Shown: positions 1 through 6,056, counted from the stretch's first letter. The stretch: DNA of 9,033 nt from Gemmatimonadota bacterium (GCA_019348475.1 JAHWJJ010000162.1:1-9033); one strand, 5' to 3'. Notes: generated by a model from the sequence alone, not told the origin. Translations and numbers: made by a program.

Positions 1-1140
1 CTGGACCTGAGCCGCGTCCTGGCGGGGCCGCTCTGCACCATGGTGCTGGGCGACCTGGGCGCGGACATCATCAAGGTGGAGCGCCCCGGCACCGGCGACG
101 ACACGCGCACCTGGGGACCCCCCTGGGCGCAGGGGCCGGACGGGCGCGAATCCGCGTACTACCTGAGCGTGAACCGCAACAAGCGGTCGGTCGCGGCGGA
201 CCTGAAGTCGGAGGAGGGGCGCGCGCTGGTGCGGCGGCTGGCCCGGGGAGCGGACGTGGTGGTGGAGAACTTCGCTCCGGGGATGCTCGATGGATGGGGA
301 CTGGGGTACGGCGACCTGTCGCGCGAAAATCCCGGCCTGGTCTTCTGCTCCATCACCGGATACGGGTCCGATGGGCCGGAGGCGGGGCGGCCGGGCTACG
401 ACTTCGCCGTGCAGGCCCGTGCGGGGTGGATGTCGATCACCGGCGAGCCGGCGGGCGCGCCGGTCAAGGTGGGCGTCGCGGTCGTGGACGTGCTCACGGG
501 GCAGAACGCGGCCATCGCGATCCTGGCGGCGCTGCAGGAGCGCGACGCGTCCGGGCGGGGGCAGCGGGTAGAGGTGTCGCTCTTCCACTCCGCGCTCGCG
601 GGGCTGGTCAACGTGACCCAGGCCGCCCTGGTGACCGGCGCCGAGCCGCGGCGCTGGGGAAACGCGCACGTCACCATCGTCCCCTACCAGGCCTTCGACG
701 CGGCGGACCGGCCCTTCATCGTCGCCGTGGGCAACGACGCGCAGTGGCGGCGGCTGTGCGCGGGCATCGGCGCGGACGACCTGCTGGCCGACGAGCGGTT
801 CGCCACCAACCCCGGCCGCGTGGAGAACCGGGACGTGGTGGTGGGCGCGCTGGCGGCCCGCTTCCGCGCGCGTCCCGCGGCCGAGTGGCTGGGGGTGCTG
901 GAGGCCGCCGGCGTCCCCTGCGCCCCCGTTCAGACGGTCCGCGAAGCGCTGGCGGACCCGGTGCTCCCCGAGCGCGAGGGACTGTGGACGATGGAGGGGG
1001 CCACCTGTGGCGCCGTGCCCACCGTCGCCTCGCCGCTCCGCTTCTCCCGCACGCCGGCGGGCCTGCGCGACCCCGCCCCCTCACTGGGCGAGCACACCGA
1101 CGCCATCGCGCGGCTGGGGTGGGACGCGTTCGGCGGATGA
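1..1140 (+). CDS. CaiB/BaiF family III CoA-transferase (5' end outside window)
   Basis: This is a family III CoA-transferase, which moves CoA from an acyl-CoA donor to an acid acceptor through a glutamyl/aspartyl thioester intermediate in the cytosol. The frame is open from base 1 and already encodes the family's N-terminal signature (DLSRVLAGPLCT, then LGDLGADIIKVERPGTGDDTR), so the true start lies only a few codons upstream; the ATG at base 40 falls inside the conserved domain and is not the start. Other family landmarks are NRNKRS, VVENFAPG, FCSITGYG and a GVAVVDVLTG segment whose Asp (codon 487-489) aligns with the catalytic Asp of formyl-CoA transferase and CaiB. The visible 379 residues match the usual length of about 380-400. 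The frame is intact to TGA. The acyl substrate cannot be read from sequence, and no catabolic partner gene is in view. Family assignment is secure; substrate is unknown. Confidence 0.95.
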   Translation: MDLSRVLAGPLCTMVLGDLGADIIKVERPGTGDDTRTWGPPWAQGPDGRESAYYLSVNRNKRSVAADLKSEEGRALVRRLARGADVVVENFAPGMLDGWGLGYGDLSRENPGLVFCSITGYGSDGPEAGRPGYDFAVQARAGWMSITGEPAGAPVKVGVAVVDVLTGQNAAIAILAALQERDASGRGQRVEVSLFHSALAGLVNVTQAALVTGAEPRRWGNAHVTIVPYQAFDAADRPFIVAVGNDAQWRRLCAGIGADDLLADERFATNPGRVENRDVVVGALAARFRARPAAEWLGVLEAAGVPCAPVQTVREALADPVLPEREGLWTMEGATCGAVPTVASPLRFSRTPAGLRDPAPSLGEHTDAIARLGWDAFGG

Positions 1141-1210
1141 GGACGACGCGCCCGGATCGTGCGTATCCGCCGCGCGTCGATCCACCGAGACCGAGATTCA
1201 GGGGAGTGGG

Positions 1211-1759
1211 ATGATCCAATCGATCTCGCGCGGCGCCGTCGCCGCCGCGCTCGTCGCGTCCGCGGCGTCGATGCAGGCGAACGCGCAGGCGGTCACCCTG
1301 GCCGGGGGGGCCCGGATGTACGGCGGGGACGATGGAGAAAGCGCCCTGATGGTGGCCGTGCGGACGGAGTTCCCCGTCGGCACCTCGGCGCTGGTCGAGT
1401 TCGCCAGCTCGGTTTCCGACGTCCCCGAGCCCACCCGCAGCGCCGTCCGCTCCGTCTTCGAGGCGCAGGTGCAGCTGCCGATCCCGCTGGGCGAGGTGCT
1501 GACGCCCTACTTTGGCGCCGGCGCCGGCATCGGCAACGTGAACCGCGTGAGTACCAGCGACGACGGTGGATGGAAGGGCGTGCTCTCCGCGTCCGCCGGC
1601 GTTCGGGTCGCCGTCGCGGAGCAGCTGGGGGTGGTGGTGGATGCGAGGGTGCGCGGCATCGGCACCGAATTCCGGGGCAGCCACACGGACCTGACGGTCG
1701 GCCTGCGCTACCAGCTGAACCGCCCCGACCGCCCCCGCTTTCGCGGCGCGCCTCGGTAG
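1211..1759 (+). CDS. Small secreted outer-membrane beta-barrel-like protein
   Basis: This 182-residue protein has a signal peptide (residues 1-25, basic start, Ala-rich core, cleavage likely after ANA-25 or AQA-27). The mature part alternates polar and hydrophobic residues in short strands broken by Gly/Asp turns: VTLAGGARMYGG, FEAQVQLPIPLG, LTPYFGAGAGIGNV, GVLSASAGVRVAV and a last strand LTVGLRYQ near the C-terminus. The phrase PYFGAGAG is common in OmpW/OmpA-type porin-like barrels, so a small 8-strand outer-membrane barrel is the likely fold. The start is the ATG at 1211 because a GGGGAG ribosome-binding site ends 4 bases before it and the signal peptide begins there; the open frame extends further upstream but without signal features. 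It follows the CoA-transferase by 70 bases on the same strand, with no obvious functional link. Function unknown beyond the predicted location. Confidence 0.8.
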   Translation: MIQSISRGAVAAALVASAASMQANAQAVTLAGGARMYGGDDGESALMVAVRTEFPVGTSALVEFASSVSDVPEPTRSAVRSVFEAQVQLPIPLGEVLTPYFGAGAGIGNVNRVSTSDDGGWKGVLSASAGVRVAVAEQLGVVVDARVRGIGTEFRGSHTDLTVGLRYQLNRPDRPRFRGAPR

Positions 1760-1785
1760 GCCCGGCGCCCTTTCCGCCGCGTCGC

Positions 1786-1868
1786 GAGCGGCTGAAGCCG
1801 CCGCAACGGCTGCGGAATACCCCGCAAAGTGCGCGGGGATTCAACTGCACAGGGCAGGGAGGCAGCGT
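1786..1868 (+). repeat. Intergenic multi-hairpin repeat, divergent copy 1
   Basis: This copy begins GAGCGGCTGAAGCCGCCGC and reads through to TTCAACTGCACAGGGCAG and GCAGCGT, matching the copies at 5798 and 6057. It keeps the small hairpins GCGGC-TGAA-GCCGC and the CCCCGC/GCGGGG stem. It differs from the others at several bases around that stem (TACCCCGC ... GCGGGGATT instead of AGCCCCGC ... GCGGGGCTT), which turns two outer pairs into mismatches, so it looks older or decayed. Similarity to the other copies fades after about 1868; the long right half seen in copies A and B is absent. Confidence 0.8.
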
Positions 1869-1903
1869 ATCGGGCGAGATCCGCAGGCCCCCTGACGAAG
1901 TTG

Positions 1904-1943
1904 AAGCCCCGTTCGGCGAGCGCAGCGAGCCGAGACGGGGCTT
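1904..1943. terminator. Long hairpin between convergent genes
   Basis: A perfect 9-base stem (AAGCCCCGT at 1904-1912 with ACGGGGCTT at 1935-1943) is extended inward by TCGGC (1913-1917) with GCCGA (1929-1933) after a one-base bulge. It lies 145 bases past the barrel gene stop and 136 bases past the stop of the opposite gene. There is no T-run, so termination would depend on stem strength, or the hairpin could be a remnant of another repeat. Confidence 0.4.
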
Positions 1944-1956
1944 GTGGCATTTCCAG

Positions 1957-1976
1957 CCGCGGGCTTCAGCCCGCGG
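1957..1976. terminator. 8-bp GC hairpin with TTCA loop
   Basis: CCGCGGGC (1957-1964) and GCCCGCGG (1969-1976) form a perfect 8-base-pair stem around a four-base loop. It sits in the middle of the gap between convergent genes and has no T-run. It is probably part of the same hairpin cluster that separates the two transcription units. Confidence 0.4.
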
Positions 1977-2019
1977 CGCCCCCCGCGGCGCCACGGCCCC
2001 CCGCGATGCTCGATGCACC

Positions 2020-2052
2020 ACGGGCCGGCTCCCACCCGCGGAGCCGGCCCGT
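2020..2052 (-). terminator. 12-bp hairpin downstream of the five-gene cluster
   Basis: ACGGGCCGGCTC (2020-2031) and GAGCCGGCCCGT (2041-2052) pair perfectly over 12 bases around a 9-base loop. It starts 26 bases beyond the stop codon of the 94-residue protein gene, the last gene of the minus-strand cluster, which is where a terminator is expected. It lacks a T-tract on either strand, so it may be a non-canonical or bidirectional terminator. Confidence 0.55.
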
Positions 2053-2078
2053 CGCCATCATCCACATCCCGCGATCGA

Positions 2079-2363
2079 TCACTCGCGCGGCGGGTCGCCG
2101 GGCTGGTAGGGGAGCTGGTTCATCAGGTGGCGCACCACGCCGTCGATCTTGGACGTCCGCAGGCGGTCGGTGCGCACGGTCACCACGGCGGAGGGGCCGT
2201 GGCGGTGCACCTCCACCACCACCGTGCCCTCGCCCCCGCTGTAGGTGCGCGCGTGATGGTCTTCGCGGCTCAGCGCCACCTCGCCGCGCGTGGTGAGGAT
2301 CTCATCCACCCGCGCCCAGATCTCGCGCGCCGGAAGGGCCGTCATCCGTTCGTAGTCCGACAT
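2079..2363 (-). CDS. Conserved-looking hypothetical protein, 94 residues
   Basis: This soluble-looking protein of 94 residues has no signal peptide or membrane segment. The N-terminal part (about 10-33) looks helical (LPAREIWARVDEILTTR). The middle (about 36-66) has HHARTYSGGEGTVVVEVHRHG followed by SAVVTVRTDRL, an alternating pattern typical of two or three beta strands. The tail is short and Pro-rich. An alpha-beta-beta layout with several His residues is visible, but I recognise no named family. ATG 2363 is chosen as start; a GGGAAGG stretch lies somewhat far upstream, and an internal ATG six codons in is an alternative. It follows the DsbA-like gene by 59 bases on the same strand and is probably the last gene of the cluster. 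Function unknown. Confidence 0.75.
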   Translation of the reverse strand: MSDYERMTALPAREIWARVDEILTTRGEVALSREDHHARTYSGGEGTVVVEVHRHGPSAVVTVRTDRLRTSKIDGVVRHLMNQLPYQPGDPPRE

Positions 2364-2396
2364 CTCCGCTCTGCCTTCCCCATTTCGTATTCCGCG

Positions 2397-2411
2397 GGGG
2401 CGTAGCGCCCC
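2397..2411 (-). terminator. Hairpin between DsbA-like gene and 94-residue gene
   Basis: GGGGCG (2397-2402) and CGCCCC (2406-2411) form a perfect 6-base stem around a TAG loop, 11 bases past the stop of the DsbA-like gene. There is no T-run. It could reduce read-through into the next gene or protect the upstream transcript's 3' end. Confidence 0.35.
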
Positions 2412-2422
2412 GGCCGTCCGAA

Positions 2423-3004
2423 TCAACCCCCGTGCAGCACCGCGGCCCGCAGCTCCGCGTACGCCCGCGCACCCACCAGCCAGCGCGCCTCGTCCCCCGT
2501 CCCGATCACCAGCGTGGGCACCTCCTGCACGCCGGCCCGCCGCGCCGCCTCCTGCTCCGCCGCCACGCGCGCGGCGAACGCGTCCACGTCCAGCACCACC
2601 TTGAGCTCCGACGCGTCCAGCCCGGCGCCCGCGCCGATCTCCACCAGCACGTCGATGCGGCCGATGTCGCGCCCCTCGGCGAAGTGCGCCGCGAACAGCG
2701 CCTCCCGCACGGCCGGCCCGGCGCCCTTCGCCGCCGCGAACGCCGCCGCCTCGTGCGCCTTGCGCGTCCGCACGGGTGCGGGGACGCGCAGGGCGACGCC
2801 CAGCTCGTTCGCCAGGGGGCGGAGCGCGTCCATCCACCCCCCCGCGTCCACGGCCGGGAGCGGCGCGGGCGCGGGGTACAGCTCCCACGCCAGGTGCGTC
2901 GGCTCCACCTCGCCCGCCGACTGCATCCGCCGCAGCGCCGCCTCCGTCACGTACGAGAACGGGCAGGCGAAGTCCGAGAACACCACCACCGGAACGGCCG
3001 CCAT
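2423..3004 (-). CDS. DsbA/FrnE-like thioredoxin-fold protein with CPFS active site
   Basis: This 193-residue protein belongs to the DsbA-like thioredoxin superfamily, in the group that includes FrnE-type oxidoreductases and 2-hydroxychromene-2-carboxylate isomerases. It opens with the first beta strand and active-site loop (PVVVFSDFACPFSYV, residues 5-19). A helical insertion follows (about 55-155), with KAHEAAAFAAAKG typical of the family. The cis-proline loop GVQEVPTLVIG places Pro at 163. The active site is C14-P-F-S17, so the resolving cysteine of a CxxC pair is replaced by Ser and classic disulfide exchange is unlikely; a mixed-disulfide, glutathione-linked or isomerase-type activity is more plausible. 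There is no signal peptide, which points to the cytosol. The start is the first ATG before the strand; its ribosome-binding site is weak. It lies in the minus-strand cluster, 92 bases after the barrel gene. Confidence 0.88.
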   Translation of the reverse strand: MAAVPVVVFSDFACPFSYVTEAALRRMQSAGEVEPTHLAWELYPAPAPLPAVDAGGWMDALRPLANELGVALRVPAPVRTRKAHEAAAFAAAKGAGPAVREALFAAHFAEGRDIGRIDVLVEIGAGAGLDASELKVVLDVDAFAARVAAEQEAARRAGVQEVPTLVIGTGDEARWLVGARAYAELRAAVLHGG

Positions 3005-3042
3005 GCGCCTGTGCCCGCCGGGTTGAACGCCGCGTGTGGAAA

Positions 3043-3066
3043 GCGCGCGGAAGATGCCCCGCGCGC
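3043..3066 (-). terminator. 8-bp hairpin ahead of the DsbA-like gene
   Basis: GCGCGCGG (3043-3050) pairs perfectly with CCGCGCGC (3059-3066) around an 8-base loop. Read on the minus strand it lies 30 bases after the barrel-lipocalin stop and is followed directly by TTT, so it resembles a weak intrinsic terminator. The DsbA-like start codon is only 38 bases further on, so partial termination or attenuation within the cluster is possible. Confidence 0.4.
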
Positions 3067-3096
3067 CCCGCCCCCGCAAGGCTGCCCTTTGCCGCG

Positions 3097-4197
3097 TCAG
3101 GGCATGCTTCCGGGGGCGAACGCCAGCACGTGCCCGTTCCACTGCAGGTAGAGCCGCCCCGCCAGCCGCTCCAGGCGCCGCACCTGTCCCGGGCCGCCGG
3201 GTGCCGTCAGCCGCAGCACCTCGCCGTCCGTCGCGTACGTCCCGGACTCCGCCACCTGCGACACGCGGACGTCGGGCTGTCCGGCCACCACCAGGCCGCC
3301 GCGCTCGCGCACGTTCATCTCCAGCGACCAGGTGCCCCGTCCCTCCGCTCCGTCCGCGGCCAGCGTGTCGGCGCGCAGGCGCAGCACGCCGTGCACCACC
3401 TCGCGCATGCCGGTCCGGGACGAGTCCAGCAGCGCGGGGACGGGGGCGCCGTCCACGCGCTCCAGCAGCCAGCTTCCCGCGGGAGCGGGCGGGGTGATGC
3501 CCGCCTCGCGGTCCTCGGCGCCGCCCCGATCCAGCCGCAGCTGCAAGCCCAGCGAAAGGAACCAGCCACTGAAGTCCAGCGAGCGCGGCCATTCGGGCGG
3601 GAGCGCCTCCTCGCCCCGCGGGGTCCACTTCACGCTGGGGAACCGCCGGACCCGCCACCCCGCCTCGCCGAACACCCCCGGCAGCGCGCCGATGTCCAGG
3701 TACAGCCCCGCCGAGGCGCCCACCTCGAAGGTGCGCGCCTCCACGTCCCACGTGTTCCCCGACGGGTCGTACGCCTGCCCGTTCCACAGCTCCACCAGCC
3801 CGAAGCTGCCGCCCAGGAACGCGTCCAGCGCCCCCGCCAGCGGCCGGCTGGCGTAGAGCGAGATGGTGGGAAGGGCACGCAGCGAGGTGCGAAGGTCCAG
3901 CGACGGCTCTACGGCGCGATAGTCCTGCAGGTAGCTGGCGCCCAGCCCCAGCTCGAACTCCGTGTCCCCCGCCTGCGCCAGGTTGATCAGCACCTCCGTC
4001 CCCGCGCCGTTCAGCAGGCCGTCGCTGGAGACTTCGTCGGATCCGGGGACGCCGCCGAACTGGTAGAAGACGGTGACGGCGCTCACCTCCTCGAACAACC
4101 CCTCCACCAGCCCCAGGTCCTGCGCGGCGGCGGGGGCCGAGGCCAGCGCCAGCGCGGCCGGCGCGAGAAGGACGGAGCGGACGTGGGTGGATCGCAT
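3097..4197 (-). CDS. Secreted beta-barrel protein with C-terminal lipocalin-like domain
   Basis: This 366-residue exported protein starts with a clear signal peptide (MRSTHVRSVLLAPAALALA, cleavage likely after AAA-25 before QDLGL). Residues about 40-222 show many amphipathic strands (FELGLGASYL, TISLYASRPL, AFLGGSFGLVELWNG, FEVGASAGLYLDIG, GWFLSLGLQLRL), consistent with an outer-membrane barrel. A Pro/Ala-rich linker (about 223-240) leads to a second domain (about 241-366) that begins GSWLLERVDGAPVPALL and continues with strands LRLRADTLA, GTWSLEMNV, SGTYATDGEVLRLT and a closing RLYLQWNGHVLAF; this resembles small lipocalin-like beta domains. No catalytic motif is visible. ATG 4197 is chosen because the signal peptide begins there; the frame is open upstream but overlaps the preceding gene as a shadow. 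It starts 31 bases after the M15 peptidase stop, so co-transcription is likely. Function unknown. Confidence 0.8.
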   Translation of the reverse strand: MRSTHVRSVLLAPAALALASAPAAAQDLGLVEGLFEEVSAVTVFYQFGGVPGSDEVSSDGLLNGAGTEVLINLAQAGDTEFELGLGASYLQDYRAVEPSLDLRTSLRALPTISLYASRPLAGALDAFLGGSFGLVELWNGQAYDPSGNTWDVEARTFEVGASAGLYLDIGALPGVFGEAGWRVRRFPSVKWTPRGEEALPPEWPRSLDFSGWFLSLGLQLRLDRGGAEDREAGITPPAPAGSWLLERVDGAPVPALLDSSRTGMREVVHGVLRLRADTLAADGAEGRGTWSLEMNVRERGGLVVAGQPDVRVSQVAESGTYATDGEVLRLTAPGGPGQVRRLERLAGRLYLQWNGHVLAFAPGSMP

Positions 4198-4228
4198 GGA
4201 GCCGGATGGGGGATGCGGATGAGGCAGG

Positions 4229-4915
4229 TCAGCGGAAGCAGCGCAGCGGCACGTCCAGCGGCGGATAGGTGCCGGCCAGGGAGAAGTGCCACCACTCCTT
4301 GTGGTAGTTGGAGAACCCTTCCGCGGCCATGGCGTCCACCAGGATGCGGCGGTTCGCCGCCACGCGGCCGGTGGCGTTGGCGGTGTGCGCGGCCTCCGAG
4401 AAGGTGTCGTACGGCGTCCCCATGTCCAGCTCCCCGCCATCGGACAGGCGGACGAGGGTCAGGTCCACGGTGCCGCCGCGGTTGTGGCCGCTGCGCCGGG
4501 CCACGTACCCCTGCTGCAGCACCCACTGGTTCCCGGTGCGCTCCGCCCACTCCACCATCCCCAGCGTCGCGCGGACGGGGCGGTAGCCGTCGAACACCTT
4601 CAGCCCCAGGCCGCGCGGCCGCAGCGACTGGTGCACGCGCGCCAGCGCCCGCGCCGCCTCCGGGCGCAGCATGGCCAGCGGGCGCTCGTACCCGGGGAGC
4701 ACGGCGCCGGTGAAGTTGTTCGCGGTGGCGTACCGCACGTCGGTGCGGATGGTGGGCTCTACCGACTGCACGTTCACCAGCGTCCCCGGCGGGATGTCGC
4801 ACTCCCCGGCGGCGGGCCGGACGCCGGTGCGCGCGGGGGCGGCGGACGCGCACGCCGCCAGCAGCAGGCTCAGCGCGGCGGCGAGCGCCCGCGGGCGCGG
4901 GATTCTAGAACTCAT
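4229..4915 (-). CDS. ddpX: D-alanyl-D-alanine dipeptidase, VanX/DdpX-like (M15D), lipoprotein
   Basis: This 228-residue zinc peptidase of family M15D is expected to split the dipeptide D-Ala-D-Ala. Motifs of the family are all present: GYRP with Arg112 (transition-state Arg in VanX), SGHNRGGTVDLTL with zinc ligands His144 and Asp151, and EWWHF with catalytic Glu207 and zinc ligand His210. The N-terminus carries a lipoprotein signal peptide with lipobox LAAC (Cys22), so it should be a membrane-anchored periplasmic enzyme, unlike cytosolic VanX. That location suits turnover or recycling of peptidoglycan-derived dipeptide. No vanH, vanA or VanRS-type regulator is in view, so glycopeptide resistance is not supported. 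GGAG at 4922-4925, six bases before ATG, lies within the end of the upstream MBL gene; the two reading frames overlap by 11 bases, which suggests translational coupling. The symbol is by homology to the DdpX/VanX family. Confidence 0.92.
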   Translation of the reverse strand: MSSRIPRPRALAAALSLLLAACASAAPARTGVRPAAGECDIPPGTLVNVQSVEPTIRTDVRYATANNFTGAVLPGYERPLAMLRPEAARALARVHQSLRPRGLGLKVFDGYRPVRATLGMVEWAERTGNQWVLQQGYVARRSGHNRGGTVDLTLVRLSDGGELDMGTPYDTFSEAAHTANATGRVAANRRILVDAMAAEGFSNYHKEWWHFSLAGTYPPLDVPLRCFR

Positions 4916-5654
4916 ACCGTGCTCCGTCCTCTCCCAGCAGCATGTCGTCGAAGACCGTCCGGGCCTCCGCCAGGTCGTGGTCCGTCACCCCGGGCGGCAG
5001 GTGCACCAGCACCAGCCGGCGCGCGCCCGCGTCCCGCGCCACCTCCGCCGCCTGCACGTACGTGGTGTGGCCGCCCTGCGTGGTCCCCGTCGCCTCGTGC
5101 ACCAGCAGGTCCGCGCCGCGGGCCAGCTCCGTGATCTCCGGCGACTTGGCCGTGTCGCACGAGTACGCGGCCACGCCGGCCCCGCGCGCGTCTTCCACGC
5201 GGACGCCGATCACGGGGACGCCGTGGATCCCCGGCGCCGCGGTGACGCGCCAGCGGTCGCTGGAGAGAACGGGGGCGCCGGCCTGGTGGCGCACCTCGTT
5301 CCACTGGATGTCGGGAACGCCCTCCCAGCCGCCGGTGTCGAACGCCTCCCACACGCGCCGCGCCTGGTCCAGCGCGGGGCGAATGCCGTAGACGGGCAGC
5401 GGGTGGCGGCGGCCCAGCAGCCATATCTTTTCCATGAACAGCGGAAAGCCGCTCACGTGGTCCGGGTGTTCGTGCGTCACGATCAGCGCCTCGATCCCCG
5501 AGGGATCCACCCCGGCCGCCAGCAGCCGCTGGACCGCGTCGCCGCCGCAATCCACCACCACGCTGTGCCCGCCGCTCTCGAACGCCAGCATGGTGGTGGT
5601 GCGCTCCGGGCCGCTTACCCCCGCGCCGGTGCCCAGAAGGTGTACCACGGGCAT
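4905..5654 (-). CDS. MBL-fold metal-dependent hydrolase (RNase Z/ElaC-like group)
   Basis: This 249-residue protein has the metallo-beta-lactamase fold with the metal-binding signature THEHPDH (His61, His63, Asp65, His66). Further predicted ligands are His144 (PGIHGVP), Asp167 (YSCDTAKSPE) and His218 (LVLVHLPP). The opening strand HLLGTGAGV, the VVVDCGGDA turn, the YSxDT motif and the HEAT motif (186-189) place it among RNase Z-like MBL proteins. It is shorter than typical tRNase Z (about 300) and I see no clear exosite arm, so a phosphodiesterase or other ester hydrolase role is as likely as tRNA 3' processing. There is no signal peptide. A strong GGAGGGG ribosome-binding site (5663-5669) lies 8 bases before ATG. 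It is the first gene of the five-gene minus-strand cluster and overlaps the next gene by 11 bases. Substrate unknown. Confidence 0.9.
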   Translation of the reverse strand: MPVVHLLGTGAGVSGPERTTTMLAFESGGHSVVVDCGGDAVQRLLAAGVDPSGIEALIVTHEHPDHVSGFPLFMEKIWLLGRRHPLPVYGIRPALDQARRVWEAFDTGGWEGVPDIQWNEVRHQAGAPVLSSDRWRVTAAPGIHGVPVIGVRVEDARGAGVAAYSCDTAKSPEITELARGADLLVHEATGTTQGGHTTYVQAAEVARDAGARRLVLVHLPPGVTDHDLAEARTVFDDMLLGEDGARYEF

Positions 5655-5708
5655 GTGCCTGACCCCTCCGCTCCGCGTTCATCTCTCCCGCGACTGCGCC
5701 AGGGGGAC

Positions 5709-5737
5709 AGAATGCGGGGGCGGCGGGGGTGCGGCAA
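5709..5737 (-). promoter_or_regulatory. Weak candidate promoter for the MBL-led cluster
   Basis: On the minus strand TTGCCG (5732-5737) and CATTCT (5709-5714) are spaced 17 bases apart, about 55 bases before the MBL start codon. Match to the sigma-70 consensus is only 7 of 12. Location is the main argument; sequence support is weak. Confidence 0.2.
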
Positions 5738-5797
5738 GGCGGGGGCGGATGGGGGTGGAGATCGGAACCGCCGCCGAGCGGGGCTCCGGGCCCGCGG

Positions 5798-5977
5798 GAG
5801 CGGCTGAAGCCGCCGCAACGACTGCGGAAAGCCCCGCAAACTTCGCGGGGCTTCAACTGCACAGGGCAGAGATGCAGCGTCTTCCGCGTAGAGGCCGGCG
5901 CACGCAGTCCGCGCAGGCGGCGCGCAGGCGGACTTTGCGGTTTCCAGCGGCGAATTCATTCGCTCCGGCTGGGACCT
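5798..5977 (+). repeat. Intergenic multi-hairpin repeat, long copy A
   Basis: This copy of about 180 bases begins GAGCGGCTGAAGCCGCCGC and ends near GCTCCGGCTGGGACCT. It is a string of hairpins: GCGGC-TGAA-GCCGC; CCGCA-ACGAC-TGCGG; a 9-base stem AAGCCCCGC (5829-5837) with GCGGGGCTT (5845-5853); and GAGATG (5869-5874) with CGTCTT (5878-5883) including two G-T pairs. The right half continues with GTAGAGGCCGGCGCACGCAG, CGCGCAGGCGG and CCAGCGGCGAATTCATTCG. It is nearly identical to copy B. An 11-base unit CGCGCAGGCGG is duplicated in tandem here (5910-5920 and 5921-5931) but single in copy B. No coding frame or terminal transposon repeats are evident. Confidence 0.9.
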
Positions 5978-6056
5978 CCCGCCGTCATCCGCTCCGTTGG
6001 GAATCGGCCACGGCAGGCGGCTGGAGCCGGCTGCAAGGCCGGCGAAGCTCGCGCCG

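Larger units (their letters stand above)
1760..2078. other. Gene-free gap between convergent genes
   Basis: This gap of 319 bases separates the stop of the barrel gene (+) from the stop of the 94-residue protein gene (-). It holds a divergent copy of the intergenic repeat (1786-1868) followed by three separate strong inverted repeats (1904-1943, 1957-1976, 2020-2052). I see no credible coding frame; long frames crossing it are Arg/Pro/Gly-rich shadows. Its likely role is two-way transcription termination plus repeat insertion. Confidence 0.7.

Noticed and set aside
4198..4440. N-terminal extension of the barrel-lipocalin protein
   Set aside because: The extension lies inside the dipeptidase gene in another frame and would bury a clear signal peptide.
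2776..4713. 645-codon plus-strand open frame
   Set aside because: It is Arg/Pro/Ala-rich and runs antisense across the DsbA-like, barrel and dipeptidase genes, each of which has clear family or export signals on the other strand.
4229..4915. Vancomycin resistance determinant
   Set aside because: No vanH, D-Ala-D-Lac ligase or two-component regulator is present, and the protein has a lipobox; family resemblance alone does not support resistance.
4905..5654. Confident call as tRNase Z (rnz)
   Set aside because: Metal ligands fit the wider MBL fold, but the protein is short and lacks a clear exosite arm, so a specific tRNA-processing role is not supported.
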